Source: Micromonospora saelicesensis (GTDB lineage: Bacteria; Actinomycetota; Actinomycetes; Mycobacteriales; Micromonosporaceae). Taken from it: a stretch of DNA of 64,000 nt. The stretch's first letter is position 1. Each line of letters opens with the position of its first letter. The stretch spans positions 620,001 to 684,000 of the forward strand of contig NZ_FMCR01000003.1 of NCBI RefSeq assembly GCF_900091575.1, in the 5' to 3' direction. Below the pieces are notes generated by a model that was given only the letters and a program-made list of their open reading frames with translations, ran no database searches and was not told where the DNA came from. Of the stretch, positions 61,027 to 64,000 are shown piece after piece. The translations under genes and the position numbers were made by a program.

Positions 61027-63080
61027 AGCAGGAACTGGTGCACGTCATCGCCGGCAACCTGTTCGCGATCAGCGACGCCCAGGGCGACATCGAGGTCGAC
61101 CCGCAGACCCCGGTCGGACTCTTCGCGTACGACACCCGGTTTTTGTCCCACTGGGTGCTCAGGATCGACGGCGAGCGGATCAACGCACTCGCCCGCGACG
61201 ACCTCACGTACTTCGAGACCCGGTTCTTCCTGGTCCCCGGTGCGGCGAGCCACTACGTCGACGCCGACATGTCGATCATCAGGCACCGCTCGGTGCACGA
61301 CTGCTTCCACGAGAACATCACAGTGCTCAACCACTCGTCGCAGCCCGCCGAGTACACCGTCCGGATGGAGATGGCCAGCGACTTCACCGACATCGTCGAG
61401 GTCGGGCAGCTCCGGCAGCGGGCCGTCGAGGTCAGCGCCGACTCGGCGGACCAGCAGCTCGTGCTGCGCTACCAGCGGGACCGGTTCGTCCGCAAGACCA
61501 CCGTGCGCAGTACCGTCCCCGCCGAGGTGGACGAGAAGGGAATGACGTTCCGGATCCGGATCGCACCCGAGGGGAAATGGGAGACCGACCTGCACGTCAG
61601 CGTGACCATGGGCGGCGAGGAAGGCCGGGATCTCCGCGCCGACCTCCAGTCGCACCAGCAGATTGTGCGGACAGGGATGCGCGAGGACCTGGTGCGGTGG
61701 CTGGACCGGGCACCGCAGCTGGTGGCCGAACGCAAGGGCCTGGAGGAGCTCTACCAGGGCAGCCTCGCGGACCTGGCGGCGCTGCGCTACAGGCCGCTGT
61801 CGCACCGCGAGCGGGTGCCGATCGGTGGTCTGCCGTGGGCGATGGGGTTGTGTGGACGGGACGCCCTGATCACCTGCCTCCAGACGATGGCCTTCACCCC
61901 CGAACTTGCTCCGGCGACGCTACGGATGCTGGCGCTCATGCAGGGCGGCCAGCTCGACGACGCGCTGGACGAGGAGCCCGGCAAGATCCTCGCCCAGCTC
62001 CGGTACGGCGAGACCGGAACATTCAGCGACCGGGTGAGCGCGCTGTACTACGGCGCGGCGGACACCACCCCGCTCTTCGTCGTGCTGCTCGACGAGTACG
62101 AGCGCTGGTCCGGTGACGCCGACCTGGTCCGCGAGCTGCGCCACCCGGCCCGGATGGCGCTGGACTGGATCGACGAGTACGGCGACCTGACCGGCGACGG
62201 CTACCTGCGCTACCAGCGTCGCAACGAACGTGACGGCACGATCAACCAGTGCTGGAAGGACTCCCCGGACGCCATCGTCGACGCCCACGGTCGACAACCC
62301 GCCTTCCCCCGCGCCACCTGCGAGTTGCAGGGCTACGCGTACGACGCGAAGCGGCGCGGCGCCCGACTGGCCCGCGAGTTCTGGGGCGACCCCGCGTACG
62401 CCGACCGGTTGGAACGGGAGGCGGCAGCACTGAAGGAGCGCTTCAACCGGGACTTCTGGCTGCCGCACCGGGAGTACTACGCGTTGGCGCTCGACCCGTA
62501 CGGCGAACCGGTCGACGCGCTGGCCTCCAACATCGGGCACCTGCTCTGGAGCGGGATCGTCGCGGACGAACGCGCGGAAGCGGTCGCCGAGCACCTGGTC
62601 GGGCCGCGACTGTTCAGCGGTTGGGGGGTACGCACGTTCGCCGCGGGGCAGCGCACGTACAACCCGGTGGGCACGCACCTGGGCGCGGTGTGGCCGTCGG
62701 ACAACGCGCTGATCGCCGCCGGGTTGCGCCGCTACCGCCTCGACGCGCAGGCGGCCCGGATCGCGGCCGGCATCTTCGACATGGCGCAGACGCTCGGTGG
62801 CGAGGCGCCGGGAGTGATCGCCGGATACGAGCGCGACCTGACGACCTACCCCGTCCAGTTGACGACGAGCTGCCGCCCGCAGGCCTGGTCGTCGGGAGCG
62901 TTGCTGATGCTGCTCGGCACCATGCTGGGCCTGCGACCCACCGGCGACAACCTGTTGGTGAACCCGGCGGTGCCGGAGGGGTTCGGTCGGCTGGAACTGC
63001 TGGACATCCCGGGCCGTTGGGGTCACTCCGACGCCTACGCGAGAGACCGGACCACCGAACGCCGGCACCGCCTGCGCTGA
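61023..63080 (+). CDS. Glycogen debranching enzyme-like protein (GDE_N + GH15-like domain)
   Basis: A 685-residue cytosolic protein. The N-terminal beta domain (residues 5-215) matches the glycogen-debranching N-terminal family (FAISDAQGDIEVD, GLFAYDTRFLSHWVLRIDG). The C-terminal (alpha/alpha)6 barrel resembles amylo-alpha-1,6-glucosidase and GH15, with GLCGRDALITCLQTM, NQCWKDSPDAIVD and SNIGHLLWSGIV. Candidate acids are in CWKDSPD. It probably hydrolyses alpha-glucan branches or a related oligosaccharide. The GTG start overlaps the SCP2 stop, so the pair is co-translated. Confidence 0.88.
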   Translation: MKQELVHVIAGNLFAISDAQGDIEVDPQTPVGLFAYDTRFLSHWVLRIDGERINALARDDLTYFETRFFLVPGAASHYVDADMSIIRHRSVHDCFHENITVLNHSSQPAEYTVRMEMASDFTDIVEVGQLRQRAVEVSADSADQQLVLRYQRDRFVRKTTVRSTVPAEVDEKGMTFRIRIAPEGKWETDLHVSVTMGGEEGRDLRADLQSHQQIVRTGMREDLVRWLDRAPQLVAERKGLEELYQGSLADLAALRYRPLSHRERVPIGGLPWAMGLCGRDALITCLQTMAFTPELAPATLRMLALMQGGQLDDALDEEPGKILAQLRYGETGTFSDRVSALYYGAADTTPLFVVLLDEYERWSGDADLVRELRHPARMALDWIDEYGDLTGDGYLRYQRRNERDGTINQCWKDSPDAIVDAHGRQPAFPRATCELQGYAYDAKRRGARLAREFWGDPAYADRLEREAAALKERFNRDFWLPHREYYALALDPYGEPVDALASNIGHLLWSGIVADERAEAVAEHLVGPRLFSGWGVRTFAAGQRTYNPVGTHLGAVWPSDNALIAAGLRRYRLDAQAARIAAGIFDMAQTLGGEAPGVIAGYERDLTTYPVQLTTSCRPQAWSSGALLMLLGTMLGLRPTGDNLLVNPAVPEGFGRLELLDIPGRWGHSDAYARDRTTERRHRLR

Positions 63081-63123
63081 GGCGATGCGGCAGCGTTCGG
63101 CCCGGCGACGGTCGACGTCGGAG

Positions 63124-63627
63124 TCAGCCCATCGTCTTGGCGCCGTCGATCGACTCCCGCAGGATGTCGGCGTGCCCGGCGTGCTGGGCCGTCTCGGCGA
63201 TCAGGTGCAGCAGCACCCGGCGGACCGTCCAACTCGCCCCCGGCTCGAACCACGGCGCCTGCGGCAGCGGGTGCGCCGCGTCCAGGTCGAGGGTGGCGGT
63301 CAACTCGTCGGTCTGGGCGGCCACCTCCTGGAAGCGCTCGACCAACCCGGCGAGGGTCTCGCCCGGCAACATCTGGAACTGACCGACCCAGTCGATCTCC
63401 TCGCGCCCCATCGCCTCCGCGCCGCCGACGGCGAAGAGCATCCACCGGTGCTCGACGCCGGACACGTGCTTGATGAGGCCACCGAGGCAGAGCCCGCTGA
63501 CGGTGGGGCGGCTGGCCGCCTGCTCGTCGGTGAGCCCGTCAACCGTCTGCAAGAGGAAACCGCGGTGCCTGCGCAGGCTCTGCAGGAGGTCGGTGCGCTC
63601 ACCGGTGAGCTGCTCAGTGCTGGTCAT
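63124..63627 (-). CDS. DinB/DUF664-like four-helix protein
   Basis: A 167-residue DinB-superfamily protein with the metal-ligand pattern: His in GGLIKHVSGVEHRW and His in LIAETAQHAGHADILRE. It resembles actinobacterial mycothiol-linked DUF664 proteins. The ATG at 63627 follows AAGGG by about 7 bases. The longer open frame upstream contains unrelated Gly/Ser-rich codons. It is the second DinB-like gene in 5 kb, though the sequences differ widely. Substrate unknown. Confidence 0.87.
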   Translation of the reverse strand: MTSTEQLTGERTDLLQSLRRHRGFLLQTVDGLTDEQAASRPTVSGLCLGGLIKHVSGVEHRWMLFAVGGAEAMGREEIDWVGQFQMLPGETLAGLVERFQEVAAQTDELTATLDLDAAHPLPQAPWFEPGASWTVRRVLLHLIAETAQHAGHADILRESIDGAKTMG

Positions 63628-63761
63628 GCCGCCACCCTTCGTTGATGTCCACCCGGTGCCACCGTAGGGCGAGGCACCGACACTTTTCGGGCACGACACC
63701 TTCTCGACCGAAGACCCCCCAGCGGTTGCCGATCCGCGCCGGTGGCGGTCCACTGAATGAC

Positions 63762-64000
63762 ATGGGTGTGATTAAGGTGGGCACGTCGTCCTGGGCGGAC
63801 CAGTCCCTGCTGCGCTCCGGGTGGTACCCGCGCTCGGCCAGCACACCGGCCCGTCGACTGGGCTTCTACGCCAGCCAGTTCCCGATGGTCGAGGTGGACA
63901 CGTCCTACTACGCCATCCCGGTGCCGGAGACGACCCAGGGATGGGTGGACGCCACACCTGACGACTTCACCTTCGACGTCAAGGCGTTCAGCCTCTTCAC
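63762..64000 (+). CDS. DUF72 family protein, N-terminal part (runs off the window)
   Basis: The frame is open to the end of the window (79 codons). It starts VGTSSWADQSLLRSGWYP, then RLGFYASQFPMVEVDTSYYAIP and FTFDVKAFSLF, the typical opening of DUF72 TIM-barrel proteins of the YecE type. Their function is not established. A GTG two codons downstream is an alternative start, and no clear ribosome site precedes either. Confidence 0.88.
   Translation, partial: MGVIKVGTSSWADQSLLRSGWYPRSASTPARRLGFYASQFPMVEVDTSYYAIPVPETTQGWVDATPDDFTFDVKAFSLF

Overview
The window is very GC-rich DNA with strong third-position G/C bias, many GTG starts and almost no spare sequence. With a SAM-IV riboswitch, SARP, MmyB and ROK regulators and many TAGGNT boxes directly upstream of start codons, it looks like the chromosome of a Micromonosporaceae actinomycete, probably Micromonospora or a close relative. 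That placement is inference from composition and gene content. No rRNA, convincing tRNA, CRISPR array, transposase or phage structural gene was seen.

Layout. 1-4.2 kb: end of a monosaccharide ABC transporter operon (ATPase, permease, lipoprotein) and a ROK repressor. 4.3-6.2 kb: DrrAB-type exporter behind a perfect TetR-type operator. 6.3-11.2 kb: winged-helix protein, a YtrA-type GntR/ABC operon and an Nramp transporter. 11.2-12.1 kb: repeat-rich gap and a small protein. 12.1-14.4 kb: secreted M64 peptidase. 14.6-21.8 kb: a tightly overlapping five-gene operon (SWIM-like zinc protein, unknown protein, vWA protein, MoxR ATPase, DUF5682 protein) resembling E. coli yehLMPQ. 22-31.8 kb: secreted SGNH esterase-lectin, membrane proteins, nitronate monooxygenase, an SRPBCC-TM-CBM2 fusion, a maltokinase-cap protein, a secreted beta-helix glycosidase and a NYN/OST-HTH protein. 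31.8-33.5 kb: palindromes, small genes, a broken GntR gene and a DUF1062 gene. 33.7-42.1 kb: oxidoreductase, two-component system, SDR/MFS pair, TetR, MmyB regulator with divergent SDR. 42.2-50 kb: polytopic membrane hydrolase-like protein, two small membrane/coiled-coil proteins, alpha/beta hydrolase, large SARP-ATPase regulator. 50-58 kb: Na+/H+ antiporter, polar amino-acid ABC importer behind a SAM-IV riboswitch and Met/Cys leader peptide, APC permease, CorA. 58-64 kb: 2H phosphoesterase, two DinB-like proteins, Zn alcohol dehydrogenase, SCP2/glycogen-debranching pair, start of a DUF72 gene.

How they connect. Three regulatory links can be read directly. The sulfur-responsive leader points to methionine or cyst(e)ine import by the ABC system at 51.7-54.2 kb. 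The DrrAB operator and the promoter of the distant TetR gene (39.4 kb) share the core CGTACG-N-CGTACG, suggesting regulation in trans. Ten genes carry a -10-like hexamer 6-9 bases before the start codon, indicating mostly leaderless transcripts. The yeh-like operon is the best candidate for an uncharacterised system.
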